From contig DASQOR010000090.1 of the NCBI GenBank assembly GCA_035644395.1, positions 62,001 through 126,000 on the forward strand: a stretch of DNA of 64,000 nucleotides, given 5' to 3'. Shown here piece by piece: positions 41,551 to 51,300 of this stretch (its first letter is position 1; each line of letters starts with the position of its first letter). The translations under genes and the position numbers were made by a program. Below the pieces are notes generated by a model. The model saw only the letters and a list, made by a program, of their open reading frames with translations. It made no database searches and had not been told where the DNA came from. Source of the DNA: JBGPLJ01 sp035644395. Its GTDB lineage: Bacteria > Pseudomonadota > Gammaproteobacteria > Steroidobacterales > Steroidobacteraceae.

Positions 41551-43536
41551 CTACTCCCGAAGGGCGCCGGTTTGCAGGTCGACGCCGGCCTCCTCGAGCG
41601 CGGAGACGAGCGCCGGCAGGTGTTTCTCGTAGCGCGCGGCCCGCCCGTTCGTATTGCGCACCGGCTCGCGCGCCTGGACCGTGCTGAAGGTCGCGATGGC
41701 GCGCGGCGTTGTCTGGAAGTCGAGGCAGCGCGGGTCCCATTCGAGGCCGCAGGCATCGATGAGCGCCCGGGCCGCGGTCGGGAAATCCCCAACGAAATCC
41801 TCGTACTGAATCGTCGTGATGCGCCCGGGCAGCGCGCGATTCCAATGCGCAGCGAGTCGCGCGCAATGGCCGTAATAGTGGCCGATGTCTGATAACTGGT
41901 GCGCGAACACCCAGTGCTTGTTGAACTCCTGCCGGTAGATCGAAAACCCGGTCTCGACCGGATTGCGGCGGACATGGATGAGCGCCGCATTCGGGAAGAG
42001 GCGCGTGATGAGGCCAGCCGTCTCGAAGTTGAGCGGATGCTTGTCCGTTACCTGCTCCTTGCCGTCCAGGCCGGGTAGCTCGCTCAGGTAGGCTGCCGCC
42101 CAATCGCGCAGCTGCGCCGTGTCGGGCGCACGTCCCGCGGCCTCCAGACCGATGAAGGCCCGCAGGACCTGTTGCATCGCCGGGCGCTCGCCGCAACCGA
42201 ATACGCGAGGATGCGCGGCGAGCACCGCTTCGATGAGCGTCGTGCCGGAGCGCGGCATTCCAAAGATGAAAACAGGACGCGGCCCGCCGACTGTCGCATC
42301 GGTGAGCGCAGGCACCAATGGCAGCCCGGCCAGCCACCGGCCGCGCTTTTCGACCTGCTCGCGGTCGTACTTGCGCTTCTCGAGGCCATCGCGCTGGAGC
42401 GCGAGGAAGTGCGCCCCACCGTAGACATGGAACGCGACGTCGATATTGTCGACCGCGTCGAGCGAGTGCGCGACGACAAACGCGGCCGCAATCCGATGAT
42501 CGAGGTGCGCGCTGTGATCGTCGGCGAGACGCGCGGCATTGCCTTGCTCGGCATCCGACAATCGACCGCGACGCAGCCGGCTCAAGATGGTCAGCGCGGG
42601 CGCATGGTCGGGATTGCGGGCGAGCGCTTGCTCGCAGCAGGCCGCAGCCTCCGCGAATCGCCCCCGATACATAAGGAGCTGCGCACGGCATGACAGCATC
42701 TCGGCGTTCTTCGGATCCAGGGCCTGCGCGCGGTCGAGTGCCGCCGCCGCCGCTTCGAAGTCCAGGGCGTGCAATGAAAGGCCCGCGAACGCGGTGAGGT
42801 CGGCCGCGGTCGCCGCCGGCAGGTCCAGGATCCTGGCGAACCAGTCGCAGGCCTGCCGGTGCCGGCCGAGCTCGAACGCCGCTCGGGCCGCCAGCCGCCG
42901 ACCCTCGATGCTCTCCGGGAAGCGGCGGACCCAATCGGAGGCGATCGCCAGCAATGCCGGCCAGTTGCGCAGCTCGGTCAGTGCGAATCCCTGCAGCGCG
43001 AGCAGAGTCGGGTCGTCGGGCGCGCGCGCTGCCGCCGTCTCCAGGGCGTGCAGCGCGGCCTCAAATTGACTGCGGCTGATTTCGAGGCGGGCGAGCTTGA
43101 TCGCCGGGGATGAGCCTCGCCCGTTGCAGGCGATCGCGCGGGTCCAGGCGGCTGCGGCCGTGTCCCAGTCCCGGCCACTCGCGGCAATGTCTCCCAGCTT
43201 TTCCCAGGCATTGAGGTTGTCCGGGAACTGCCCGACCACCGCATCGAGCACCTGCCGCGCTTCATCCACGGCGCCGGTCGCCAGCAGGCCTTCGGCGAGG
43301 TTCACGCGAAAGCCGGGTTGCAATGGCTCCAGTTCGACCGCCCGGCGTAGCAACCCCAGCGACTGCGCAGCCTCGTCGGTCCGGCTCATGGCCAGCCCGG
43401 CGAGGCTCATCGCCTCGGCATCTCGCGGCCGAGCCGCGAGGGCCTCGCGGTAGCAAGCCAGGGCTTCGGCAAACCGGCCCGTCCAGTGGGCGGCGATGCC
43501 GCGCTCAATCGTGCTCCTGAATTCGGCGTCATTCAT
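41551..43536 (-). CDS. TPR-repeat sulfotransferase family protein
   Basis: This is a 661-residue protein from the ATG at 43536. TPR repeats fill residues 1-~330 (for example CYREALAARPRDAEAMSLAG and LDRAQALDPKNAEMLSCRAQ). A PAPS-sulfotransferase domain follows (~415-650), with the 5' phosphosulfate loop PVFIFGMPRSGTTLIEAVL (421-439) and a 3' phosphate motif HVRRNPVETGFSIYR. It should transfer sulfate, perhaps to tyrosines of peptide substrates, as TPR-sulfotransferases are proposed to do; the substrate is unknown. It is divergent from a TonB-dependent receptor. Confidence 0.88.
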   Translation of the reverse strand: MNDAEFRSTIERGIAAHWTGRFAEALACYREALAARPRDAEAMSLAGLAMSRTDEAAQSLGLLRRAVELEPLQPGFRVNLAEGLLATGAVDEARQVLDAVVGQFPDNLNAWEKLGDIAASGRDWDTAAAAWTRAIACNGRGSSPAIKLARLEISRSQFEAALHALETAAARAPDDPTLLALQGFALTELRNWPALLAIASDWVRRFPESIEGRRLAARAAFELGRHRQACDWFARILDLPAATAADLTAFAGLSLHALDFEAAAAALDRAQALDPKNAEMLSCRAQLLMYRGRFAEAAACCEQALARNPDHAPALTILSRLRRGRLSDAEQGNAARLADDHSAHLDHRIAAAFVVAHSLDAVDNIDVAFHVYGGAHFLALQRDGLEKRKYDREQVEKRGRWLAGLPLVPALTDATVGGPRPVFIFGMPRSGTTLIEAVLAAHPRVFGCGERPAMQQVLRAFIGLEAAGRAPDTAQLRDWAAAYLSELPGLDGKEQVTDKHPLNFETAGLITRLFPNAALIHVRRNPVETGFSIYRQEFNKHWVFAHQLSDIGHYYGHCARLAAHWNRALPGRITTIQYEDFVGDFPTAARALIDACGLEWDPRCLDFQTTPRAIATFSTVQAREPVRNTNGRAARYEKHLPALVSALEEAGVDLQTGALRE

Positions 43537-43901
43537 TTGGCGAAGGATAAGGCACCGCGCGGTCCGAACCGGCGCTCTCGACAAGCATTTGACAACCGGC
43601 TGGCCAGCCCAGGGACAAGCGTTGCGGATTCACGACAAGCACGAGTCGTGGTTATGTACCCTGACTTCACCCGGTGGTTTCCTGTGCTGAGACGCTGTGA
43701 ATCTGGGACGAACCGCTGTCCGGCCCCGGAAAATATATGTGGTTTCGTTGCCACACGTGCTTGTGCCTCGGGAAATTGCCAATTATCATGCCGGCCACAA
43801 GTGTCTCTGGTGCCATTGCGGCGTCGGTATGCGCCGTGCATCGGAGGGACTCTTTACACATCTATAAATGACAACGGCGACACCGTTTGCAGGAGGATCC
43901 A
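43537..43901. promoter_or_regulatory. Divergent control region, TPR-sulfotransferase and TonB receptor
   Basis: This 365-bp region separates the two genes and must hold both promoters. A TATAAA box is at 43863-43868, 34 bases before the receptor ATG, with no convincing -35. AGGAGG is at 43891-43896. A TTGACAA lies near 43589. No coding sequence was recognised. Confidence 0.4.
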
Positions 43902-46900
43902 ATGATTCGAAACAAGCAAGTCGCGCGCGCGGTACATCACGCACTCATTGTGGGTGCGGTGGGTGCTGCGGGTGCAGCTATGCCTGCGTTCGCTCAGGAA
44001 CAGGAGAGCGAGAGCGTCGACACCGTCATCGTGACGGGATCGCGCATCGCCCAACCTAACCTGACGACGACCAGCCCCGTCACGCAGGTGACGGCGCAAG
44101 ATGTTGCTACGCAGGGCGTGACCCGCATCGAAGATCTCGTTAACCAGTTGCCGCAGGCCTTCGCCGCACAGAATGCGACGGTTGCCAACGGCTCAACCGG
44201 CACAGCAACGGTCGACCTGCGTGGCTTGGGCTCCGCCCGCACGCTGGTCCTCGTCGACGGTCGCCGCATGCCTTACGGCGGTGTCACGAACTCGGCAGCG
44301 GACCTCAACCAGATCCCGACGATCATGGTCGAACGCGTCGAAATCCTCACGGGTGGCGCCTCGGCGGTCTACGGCTCGGACGCGGTGTCCGGCGTCGTGA
44401 ACTTCATCATGAAGAAGAACTTCACGGGCGTGCAGATCGACGGCCAGTACAACTTCTACCAGCACAACAACAGCTATGGCGGTCCGGGTCCCGACGGACT
44501 GAAGCTGGTCGACCAGATCAAGTTCAGGGCGCAGTCCAATCCGTCGCAGTTCGTGCTGCCGGATGACAACGTGACGGACGGCTACGGGCGCGAAGGCTCG
44601 ATCATGCTCGGCGTCGGCACGGAAGACGGCCGCGGCAACATCACGGCCTACGCGACGATCCGCAAGGACGATGAGGTCCTGCAGGCGAATCGCGATTTCT
44701 CCGCTTGTACTTTGTCCACCACGGCTCCGACCCTGGGTGCGTGGGGCAACGCGGATCTCGACCCTGCCACACTGAACAGAACACCCGGGCAGGGATGCGG
44801 TGGATCCGGAACGGCCTATCCCGGCACGTTCACGGATTTCAGCACCTACAGCTTCACCGTCGATTCGGCGACCGGCAATACGTTCCGCCCCTTCTCGAAC
44901 GCGCTCGACCAGTACAACTTCGGACCGGTCAATCATTACCTCCGCCCGGACAAGTACTATAGCTTCGGTTCCCTCGGCCATTACGAGCTGAGCGATAACG
45001 CGGACGTGTACATGGAACTGATGTTCACGGACTACCGCTCGATCGCGCAGATCGCTCCGGGCGGCGCGTTCTTCGACAGCTCGACGATCAACTGCGACAA
45101 CCCGTTGCTGTCGGCCCAGCAGGCGACGGCGGTAGGCTGCTCGGCGGCTGCCATCGCGAATACCGACATCGCGGCCAGCACATCCGTGCCGATGTACCTC
45201 GGCCGGCGCAACGTGGAAGGCGGTGGACGTCAGCAGGACTTCCACAATTCGTCCTTCCGGGGTGTCGCCGGCGTTCGCGGCGCGATCTCGCAGGACTGGA
45301 GCTACGACGTGAGCGGCCAGTTCGCTCGGGTCTCGGCGGACCAGATCACGAACAACTACTTCCAGATCTCGAAGCTCAAGAATGCGATGGACGTGGTTGG
45401 CTTCGATGCGCTGGGCGCCCCCCTTGCGGCGCCGGCCTGCCGGGCTGCGGTGACGGGCGCGGATCCGAACTGCGTGCCGTACAACCCGTTCACGATCGGC
45501 GGCGTCACGCAGGACCAGCTGAACTACCTGCAGTCGCCTGGCCTCCAGACGGGCGTCATCGACCAGGAAGTCCTGAACGCGTCGGTCACGGGTGACCTGG
45601 GCAGCATCGGCGGACAGCTGCCGACCGCTGCTGAGCCGATCAAGCTTGCCTTCGGCGTGGAATATCGCCGCGACAAGCTGACCAACAAGACGGACGACCT
45701 GCTGACGACGGCGGGCCTCTCGGGTACGGGCGGTCCGACCATCGGCCTCGCGGGTTCGACGAATGTCACCGACCTCTTCATGGAAGGTCGCGTGCCGCTC
45801 GTTCAGGACAAGCCGGGCGCGCATGACATCGCGATCGACGTTGCCTACCGCTATTCGGACTATGGTTCGGATCTCACGACCGACACCTACAAGATCGGTG
45901 GTGACTGGGCGCCGACGGCGGACATCCGCTTCCGCGCCAGCTACCAGCGGGCGGTACGTGCGGCGAACGTGATCGAGCTGTTCACGGCGCAAGGCTTCAA
46001 CTTGTTCGACATGGTCGATGACCCGTGCGGCGCCGCTGGCCGCCCGGACATCCCGGTCACCGCGACGCAGTGCGCGACGGCCACGGCTGTGGGCGCAACT
46101 CAGGGTGCACCAGCCTTGTCGAGCCCGGCGGGCCAGTACAACTTCCTGCAGGGCGGCAACCCCGCCTTGACACCGGAAAAGTCGGACACGACGTCGTTCG
46201 GCGTGATCTTCACGCCGCGCTTCGCTCCGGGCCTGAGCGTTACGCTCGACTACTTCGACATCAAGATCGAAGACTCGATCTCGACGGTCGGCGCAGACAA
46301 CGTGCTGAAGGCGTGCTACATCGCAAACGATCCGAACTTCTGCGCTCACATCCATCGCAATGCGGGCAACGGCTCGCTGTGGATCGGCGACGGTCATGTC
46401 GACGACTTGAACGTCAACATCGGTTCGCTCTCGACGACGGGCGTGGACGTGAACGTGAACTACGCGGGGCTCGATTTCGGGCGCGCCGGCAAGTTCAACT
46501 TCAACCTGACGGGCACGTGGCTTGACAGCAAGGAGACCGATCCGCTGCCGGGCATTCTGCCGTCGTATGACTGCGCAGGCTTCTACACCTCGAGCTGCGG
46601 CGTCCCGAACCCGACCTGGCGTCACCATGCGCGCATCGGCTGGACGAGTGCGGGCAAGGGCCTGGATCTCGCCTTCACCTGGCGCTACTACAGCTCGGTC
46701 GATCTGTTCGGAGGCAATCCGGTCCGCATCGACTACACGTTGCCGTCGCAGAGCTACTTCGACCTGGCCGGCAGCTTCACGGTCATGGAGAAGGTGGATG
46801 TCCGTCTCGGCGTGAACAACATCCTCGACAGGGATCCGCCGCTGACCGCGACCGTCGGCACTACGGGCAACGGCAACACGTTCCCGCAGACCTACGATGC

Positions 46901-46943
46901 GCTCGGCCGCTACATCTTCGGTGGTGTGAGCGTCAAGTTCTAA
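43902..46943 (+). CDS. TonB-dependent outer-membrane receptor
   Basis: This is a 1013-residue receptor with a signal peptide (about 1-31, ending PAFAQ). The plug domain (about 45-170) shows VDTVIVTGSRI near the TonB box position, VDLRGLGSARTLVLVDGRR and LTGGASAVYGSDAVSGVVNF. The beta-barrel ends with the C-terminal YIFGGVSVKF and the usual terminal phenylalanine. It has several extracellular cysteine pairs, including NCDNPLLSAQQATAVGC. The ligand is unknown. An AGGAGG ribosome-binding site lies 5 bases upstream of the ATG. Confidence 0.93.
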   Translation: MIRNKQVARAVHHALIVGAVGAAGAAMPAFAQEQESESVDTVIVTGSRIAQPNLTTTSPVTQVTAQDVATQGVTRIEDLVNQLPQAFAAQNATVANGSTGTATVDLRGLGSARTLVLVDGRRMPYGGVTNSAADLNQIPTIMVERVEILTGGASAVYGSDAVSGVVNFIMKKNFTGVQIDGQYNFYQHNNSYGGPGPDGLKLVDQIKFRAQSNPSQFVLPDDNVTDGYGREGSIMLGVGTEDGRGNITAYATIRKDDEVLQANRDFSACTLSTTAPTLGAWGNADLDPATLNRTPGQGCGGSGTAYPGTFTDFSTYSFTVDSATGNTFRPFSNALDQYNFGPVNHYLRPDKYYSFGSLGHYELSDNADVYMELMFTDYRSIAQIAPGGAFFDSSTINCDNPLLSAQQATAVGCSAAAIANTDIAASTSVPMYLGRRNVEGGGRQQDFHNSSFRGVAGVRGAISQDWSYDVSGQFARVSADQITNNYFQISKLKNAMDVVGFDALGAPLAAPACRAAVTGADPNCVPYNPFTIGGVTQDQLNYLQSPGLQTGVIDQEVLNASVTGDLGSIGGQLPTAAEPIKLAFGVEYRRDKLTNKTDDLLTTAGLSGTGGPTIGLAGSTNVTDLFMEGRVPLVQDKPGAHDIAIDVAYRYSDYGSDLTTDTYKIGGDWAPTADIRFRASYQRAVRAANVIELFTAQGFNLFDMVDDPCGAAGRPDIPVTATQCATATAVGATQGAPALSSPAGQYNFLQGGNPALTPEKSDTTSFGVIFTPRFAPGLSVTLDYFDIKIEDSISTVGADNVLKACYIANDPNFCAHIHRNAGNGSLWIGDGHVDDLNVNIGSLSTTGVDVNVNYAGLDFGRAGKFNFNLTGTWLDSKETDPLPGILPSYDCAGFYTSSCGVPNPTWRHHARIGWTSAGKGLDLAFTWRYYSSVDLFGGNPVRIDYTLPSQSYFDLAGSFTVMEKVDVRLGVNNILDRDPPLTATVGTTGNGNTFPQTYDALGRYIFGGVSVKF

Positions 46944-46971
46944 GACTCGAATCGACTACGTTGAACCTGGC

Positions 46972-47003
46972 GGCGGTCCCTCACGGGATCGCCGCTTTTT
47001 TTT
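46972..47003 (+). terminator. Rho-independent terminator after the TonB receptor
   Basis: Stem GGCGGTCCC / GGGATCGCC (46972-46980 and 46985-46993; one G-U pair) with loop TCAC is followed by GC and eight T residues. It lies 29 bp beyond the receptor stop codon. Confidence 0.85.
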
Positions 47004-47037
47004 GAGCGGATGCCCCTTTGTCCGTAATCTTGCGCGC

Positions 47038-48108
47038 GTGAATCGACCTCAGACGCTCGCCGACGACCTGCTGGCGCGATTGCCGCTATCGCCGGACATC
47101 CATCTTCACAAGCTCGATCTCGCCCGGGAGCTCGCGCTGCTCGTGGCGTTCGATGCGGGTATCTATCGTGCGGCGAGCTTCCTCGATGACCGCGTCATTC
47201 AGCCCTCGACGCAAGGCGCCTGGATTGCCGCCGGGCAAGTCGCGGAGGCGGCGGGGCGGATACGCAATGCGCGCCCGGTTCACTTCATCTTTCACACCGG
47301 GCATGTCGGGTCGACGCTCGTGAGCCGGCTTCTCGGCGAGATCACCGGCGTGCTTTCCTTGCGCGAACCGCTGACGTTGCGGACGCTTGCCGAAGCCCAC
47401 GACGGGCTGGGGCGGCCGGAGTCCGGCCTGAGCGCGGTTCAATTCCGCGACCTCTGCCAATGGCTGATGTGTATCTGGAGCCGCGCCTACCCAGCAGGGC
47501 TTGCGACTGTGGTCAAGGCAACGAGCACAGCAGGACGGATCGCGGGTGCCATCCTCGAGCGGCACGCCGCTTCGCGGGCAATCTATCTGAATGTCCGCGC
47601 GGAACCCTATCTCGCGACGCTCCTTGCGGGAGAGAATTCACCGGTCGATCTGCGCGGCCATGCACCTGGCCGCATGCGCCGGCTGGAACGGCAGCTGGGC
47701 CGGCCGCTGGCATCGCCCGACACGCTTTTGCTCGGTGAACTCGCTGCGCTCGGGTGGCTCGCCGAGACCTGCAGCCAGCAGGACGCCGTCCGGCAGCTTG
47801 CAAACCAGGTGCTGTGCGTTGATTTCGACCAGCTGCTGTCGACAGTCGGTACCGGCATGAGCCAGATCGCCGCGCACCTCGGCCTGCCCGTTGCCGCAGA
47901 CTTTTCCACGCAGGTGGAGCGCAGCCCCGTGCTCACCCGTTATTCGAAGGCGCCGGAGCATGAGTATTCGCCACTGTTGCGGGCCGAAGTGCTGGCAGAC
48001 TCGCGACGGCGCAACCAGGCCGAGATCCGCAGCGGCCTTGTCTGGCTGGAATCGCTTGCCAAGGGCGATGCTGGCATCGCCCGCGTGCTGAACGAGTGCG
48101 GTCTCTAG
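47038..48108 (+). CDS. Sulfotransferase-like protein
   Basis: This is a 356-residue protein from the GTG at 47038 (MNRPQTLADDLLARLPLSPD). A P-loop resembling the PAPS-binding loop is at FIFHTGHVGSTLVSRLLGEI (83-102), followed by an LREPLTLRTLA segment. A TTG 12 codons upstream lies inside the preceding terminator and is rejected. The domain looks like a divergent sulfotransferase; activity is unproven. It follows the receptor on the same strand but behind a terminator, so may have its own promoter. It overlaps the convergent PKHD gene by 4 bp. Confidence 0.75.
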   Translation: MNRPQTLADDLLARLPLSPDIHLHKLDLARELALLVAFDAGIYRAASFLDDRVIQPSTQGAWIAAGQVAEAAGRIRNARPVHFIFHTGHVGSTLVSRLLGEITGVLSLREPLTLRTLAEAHDGLGRPESGLSAVQFRDLCQWLMCIWSRAYPAGLATVVKATSTAGRIAGAILERHAASRAIYLNVRAEPYLATLLAGENSPVDLRGHAPGRMRRLERQLGRPLASPDTLLLGELAALGWLAETCSQQDAVRQLANQVLCVDFDQLLSTVGTGMSQIAAHLGLPVAADFSTQVERSPVLTRYSKAPEHEYSPLLRAEVLADSRRRNQAEIRSGLVWLESLAKGDAGIARVLNECGL

Positions 48109-48770
48109 GTCGACGACCACATCCGCATCAGGTTCTGCCGGACCACGTCGAGCCGCACGCGGCTCTCCCAGGCCATGCTCTTTCCCTCGAGCGCCGCAAT
48201 CTCGTTGAGCTCGTAGACCTGGGTCCGCTGGTGCTGGTCGGCTATGAAACTCTCGATGAACGTGATCGACACCAGCCGTTGACCCGAGCGTACGGGGATC
48301 ACCTCGTGCAGCGCCGTCGATGGATACACAATGGCTTCGCCCGCGGCGTACTTGAACGGGATCGTCTGGTTGCCCATGGCGATGGCGAGCTCTCCACCGT
48401 CGTAGCTCGCCGGGTCGTTCACGAACACGGTGCAGGAAAGGTCCGATCGCAGTCGTGACGCGCCCAAGGGGATGAGCGCCGCGTCCGCATGGGCGCCGTA
48501 CTTCATGCCCGGCTCGTAGCGGCACAGAAGCGGCGGCGCCACGCGCTTCGGCAATGCGAACTCCATGAATTCGCGCGAGCGCAGGAAGGCATTGCTGACG
48601 ACCTGCACGGACTCCGTGTACTGCGGGTCCGAGGCATCCGCTTGCAGGTTGTCCTTGGTCTGGTTCGCCGGGTTCGAAACCCGGCCGTCGACGAAGCGCA
48701 GTTCGCGGCCGAGTGCGGCGAGTCGCGCGATCTCGGCCGGCGCAAGGAGATTTCTGATTCTCAGAAACAC
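48105..48770 (-). CDS. PKHD-type Fe(II)/2-oxoglutarate hydroxylase (PiuC/YbiX-like)
   Basis: This is a 221-residue protein starting at GTG 48770 (AGGAAG ribosome-binding site), giving VFLRIRNLLAPAEI as in the PiuC family. Iron ligands are His94 and Asp96 (YGAHADAAL) and His155 (STALHEVIPV), with Arg165 (SGQRLVSI) for 2-oxoglutarate. PKHD-type genes often sit beside TonB-dependent siderophore receptors (as ybiX beside fiu in E. coli), as here. The substrate is unknown. Confidence 0.9.
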   Translation of the reverse strand: MFLRIRNLLAPAEIARLAALGRELRFVDGRVSNPANQTKDNLQADASDPQYTESVQVVSNAFLRSREFMEFALPKRVAPPLLCRYEPGMKYGAHADAALIPLGASRLRSDLSCTVFVNDPASYDGGELAIAMGNQTIPFKYAAGEAIVYPSTALHEVIPVRSGQRLVSITFIESFIADQHQRTQVYELNEIAALEGKSMAWESRVRLDVVRQNLMRMWSST

Positions 48771-48826
48771 GGGGGTGTCTTCCTGTCGATGCCGTCGTGG
48801 AGTGGGATGATAGCGCCGGCAGCCGG

Positions 48827-50020
48827 TCAGACGCTGGACGACGACGTCGTGCCGCTGTACGCGTCGACTGCCGCAATGACCCGGCCGATAGCCAGCCGCT
48901 CGTCCTCGGACAGGCGCGGGCTCCAGATGTCGCAGATGAAGATGACGCGCGTCTCCTCGCTCTCGTTCCAGGCCTCGTGCTCGATCGTGTCGTCGAACAC
49001 CCAGGCCGTGCCGATCCGCCACTCCCGGGTCTCGCTGCCAACGCGAAAACCGCAGCCGGGCGGTATCACCAACGGCAGGTGCACGACCAGGCGGAAATTG
49101 GCGACGCCGGTATGCGGCGGAATGCGCGTCTTCGGTGTCAGGACCGAATACATCGCCGAGGGTGATCGCAGCGGCACCCGCGGCTGGGGCAAGCGCTGCA
49201 CCGCGTGCATCGTGTGTGGCGCGCGGCGGGCCCGTTCCTCGATCAACCGGCCGTGCTCGAAGAAATGAAAGGCGCTCCAGCGGGGCGAATGATTGAGTTC
49301 GCGCCATTGATCGAGCGGCAGGTGATCGTCGTAGTGGATGTACGGCGCGAATCCGCCCTGGTCCTCGCGGACGATGACGGCGAGTTCCTTGCGGATCGGC
49401 TCCGTCGCGGCTTCGAACTCGGCGAGCCACGGAAACTCCTCGCGCTCGTAGAATTCGATCGACGGCAGGCCGGGGTAGAGATACTCGAGCGGCTCCTGCT
49501 GGTAGCGCTTGCGGGTCCGCAAGGTCGTGCCGATGAAGGTGTCGATGCGTTTGCGCTCCACCGGCAGGCACTGGCTCGCGGTGTCCGCAACCGCTGCCCG
49601 AATGAATTCATCGAGCTCGTTGGTATGTTTCTGGTGGACGGTCCGGCCGTGGTTGACGGCCTGCAGCGTTGGCGCGTCGAGGTAGTGTTCCGGCGGGGCC
49701 TGGGCCAGGGCGACGCCATATGCACTTGCCGCCGCCTTCAATTGGCCGTCGCGCTCCAGCAGGGTGGCTGTCATGAGCAGGGCAGGAAAATTGCGCGCAT
49801 CGAGCCGCAAGACTTCGCGCAGGGCCGCCTGGGTGCCCGGTGAGTCGCGCAGCTGGCGGCGTACGGCCGCCAGATTGAGCCAGGCGCTCACGCTCGACCG
49901 GTCCAGATCGAGGAGCTTCAGCAGGGCGGCTTCGGCCCCCGCCAGGTCGCCCGCGGACATCGCCCGCAGGGCGGCTTGATGCAGTCCAGCGGGCGTGTCG
50001 CCCGCTACCCGGCTATTCAT
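48827..50020 (-). CDS. TPR-linked aspartyl/asparaginyl beta-hydroxylase (copy 1)
   Basis: This is a 397-residue protein. The N-terminus has TPR-like repeats (about 10-120). The C-terminal half (about 165-385) is an Asp/Asn beta-hydroxylase (AspH/LpxO) domain. Fe ligands His303 (RIPPHTGVANF) and His348 (DTIEHEAWN) are 45 residues apart, and Arg358 (ETRVIF) lies 10 after the second His, the AspH pattern (His679, His725, Arg735). It should hydroxylate a protein, peptide or acyl substrate. A GGGGGAG ribosome-binding site precedes it. Divergent from a second copy. Confidence 0.88.
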   Translation of the reverse strand: MNSRVAGDTPAGLHQAALRAMSAGDLAGAEAALLKLLDLDRSSVSAWLNLAAVRRQLRDSPGTQAALREVLRLDARNFPALLMTATLLERDGQLKAAASAYGVALAQAPPEHYLDAPTLQAVNHGRTVHQKHTNELDEFIRAAVADTASQCLPVERKRIDTFIGTTLRTRKRYQQEPLEYLYPGLPSIEFYEREEFPWLAEFEAATEPIRKELAVIVREDQGGFAPYIHYDDHLPLDQWRELNHSPRWSAFHFFEHGRLIEERARRAPHTMHAVQRLPQPRVPLRSPSAMYSVLTPKTRIPPHTGVANFRLVVHLPLVIPPGCGFRVGSETREWRIGTAWVFDDTIEHEAWNESEETRVIFICDIWSPRLSEDERLAIGRVIAAVDAYSGTTSSSSV

Positions 50021-50119
50021 TTATATGGCGCTCCCCCTCGCATCGTGGCCAGCATAACTACGCTGGACTGGCGCGCAAGCCTGCGTCAGCGGGCGCCGCC
50101 TGCGTCATAATTCGATGCC

Positions 50120-51289
50120 ATGCAGGGCACCGAAACCGATCAGCGAATAGGCCTGGAGGCGCTGCGCGCGGGCGACATGCAGCGCGCGCGCGAATACTTG
50201 TCGCGGGCCGTGACCGGCGGCCGGACCGACGCGGCCACCTTGCTGGCGCTGGCAAACGCGTGCCATGGCCTTGGCGATCCGGCCGGAAGAGTGGCGGCGG
50301 CGGAAAGGCTGCTGGCGGTGGAGCCCCGGAACATCCGGGCGCTCCTCATCAAGGCCGATCATCTGGCCGCCGCCGCAGACAGCCGATCGGCTGCATCCTT
50401 TTATCTCGCCGCCCTGCGCAGTGCCCCGCCCGCCAATCAGGTTCCTGCGGATCTCGTGCCCGACCTGCGTCGGGCGCAGGAAGCCTCCGAGCGCTACGCC
50501 GCCGAATACCAGGCCTATCTCCTGGAGCGCCTGCGCGCGCAAGGCTTCGATGCCCGCACTTCCAGCCAGCGCTTCGCCCAATCGCTCGACATCGTGCTGG
50601 GCCGCCGGCAGGTTTACGTGCAGGAGCCGCGTTCCTACTACTTCCCCGGCTTGCCGCAGATCCAGTTCTACGATCGAGCCCTGTTTCCGTGGCTGGACGA
50701 CGTCGAGCGTGCGACGGCCGACATCCGCTCGGAACTCGATGCGATCCTGGGGGAGCCCGGGACCTTCGCGCCCTACGTGCAGGGCCATGCGAATCGTCCG
50801 CAGAAGGACCAGGCGGGAATGTTGAACAATCCTGCCTGGAGCGCCTTCTACCTGTGGAAGAACGGCGAACCCGTCAGCGAGAATGCCGCACGTTGCCCGA
50901 AAACCATGGCGGCTCTCAGGAACGCACCTTTTGCGCAGGTGCCGAACCGCTCACCGTCGATCCTGTTTTCGCTGATGCAGGCGCGTGCGCACATTCCGCC
51001 CCACAATGGCCTCATCAACACGCGGCTCATCTGTCACCTCCCGGTGCTGGTACCGGGTCCCGCGGACTTTCGTGTCGGCAATGAAATCCGGCCGTGGGCG
51101 GAAGGCAAGGCCTGGGCGTTCGACGACACCATCGAGCACGAAGCCTGGAACAAGACCGACGCGACGCGGGTCGTCCTGCTCTTCGACATCTGGCGCCCCG
51201 AGCTTTCCGAGGAGGAGCGCTCGCTCGTCGTGGCGCTGTTCGCGGCGATCGACGCGCACTCGGGCACGAAGCCCGAGTGGTCCATATGA
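50120..51289 (+). CDS. TPR-linked aspartyl/asparaginyl beta-hydroxylase (copy 2)
   Basis: This is a 389-residue paralogue of the gene at 48827-50020. TPR-like repeats occupy about 5-100. The hydroxylase domain shows YYFPGLPQIQFYD, IPPHNGLINTRLICHLPVL and DTIEHEAWNKTDATR, with the HxxR ligands in the same positions (His, +10 Arg). The two copies are divergently oriented across a 99-bp gap. The stop codon overlaps the possible ATG of the next gene (ATGA). Confidence 0.88.
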   Translation: MQGTETDQRIGLEALRAGDMQRAREYLSRAVTGGRTDAATLLALANACHGLGDPAGRVAAAERLLAVEPRNIRALLIKADHLAAAADSRSAASFYLAALRSAPPANQVPADLVPDLRRAQEASERYAAEYQAYLLERLRAQGFDARTSSQRFAQSLDIVLGRRQVYVQEPRSYYFPGLPQIQFYDRALFPWLDDVERATADIRSELDAILGEPGTFAPYVQGHANRPQKDQAGMLNNPAWSAFYLWKNGEPVSENAARCPKTMAALRNAPFAQVPNRSPSILFSLMQARAHIPPHNGLINTRLICHLPVLVPGPADFRVGNEIRPWAEGKAWAFDDTIEHEAWNKTDATRVVLLFDIWRPELSEEERSLVVALFAAIDAHSGTKPEWSI

Positions 51290-51300
51290 GGAAACCTTCG

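Noticed and set aside
44193..46628. 811-residue minus-strand frame opposite the first TonB receptor
   Set aside because: Same antisense pattern; no signal peptide or domain.
47002..47037. TTG start for the sulfotransferase-like gene
   Set aside because: It lies within the T-run of the receptor terminator; the GTG at 47038 is more consistent.
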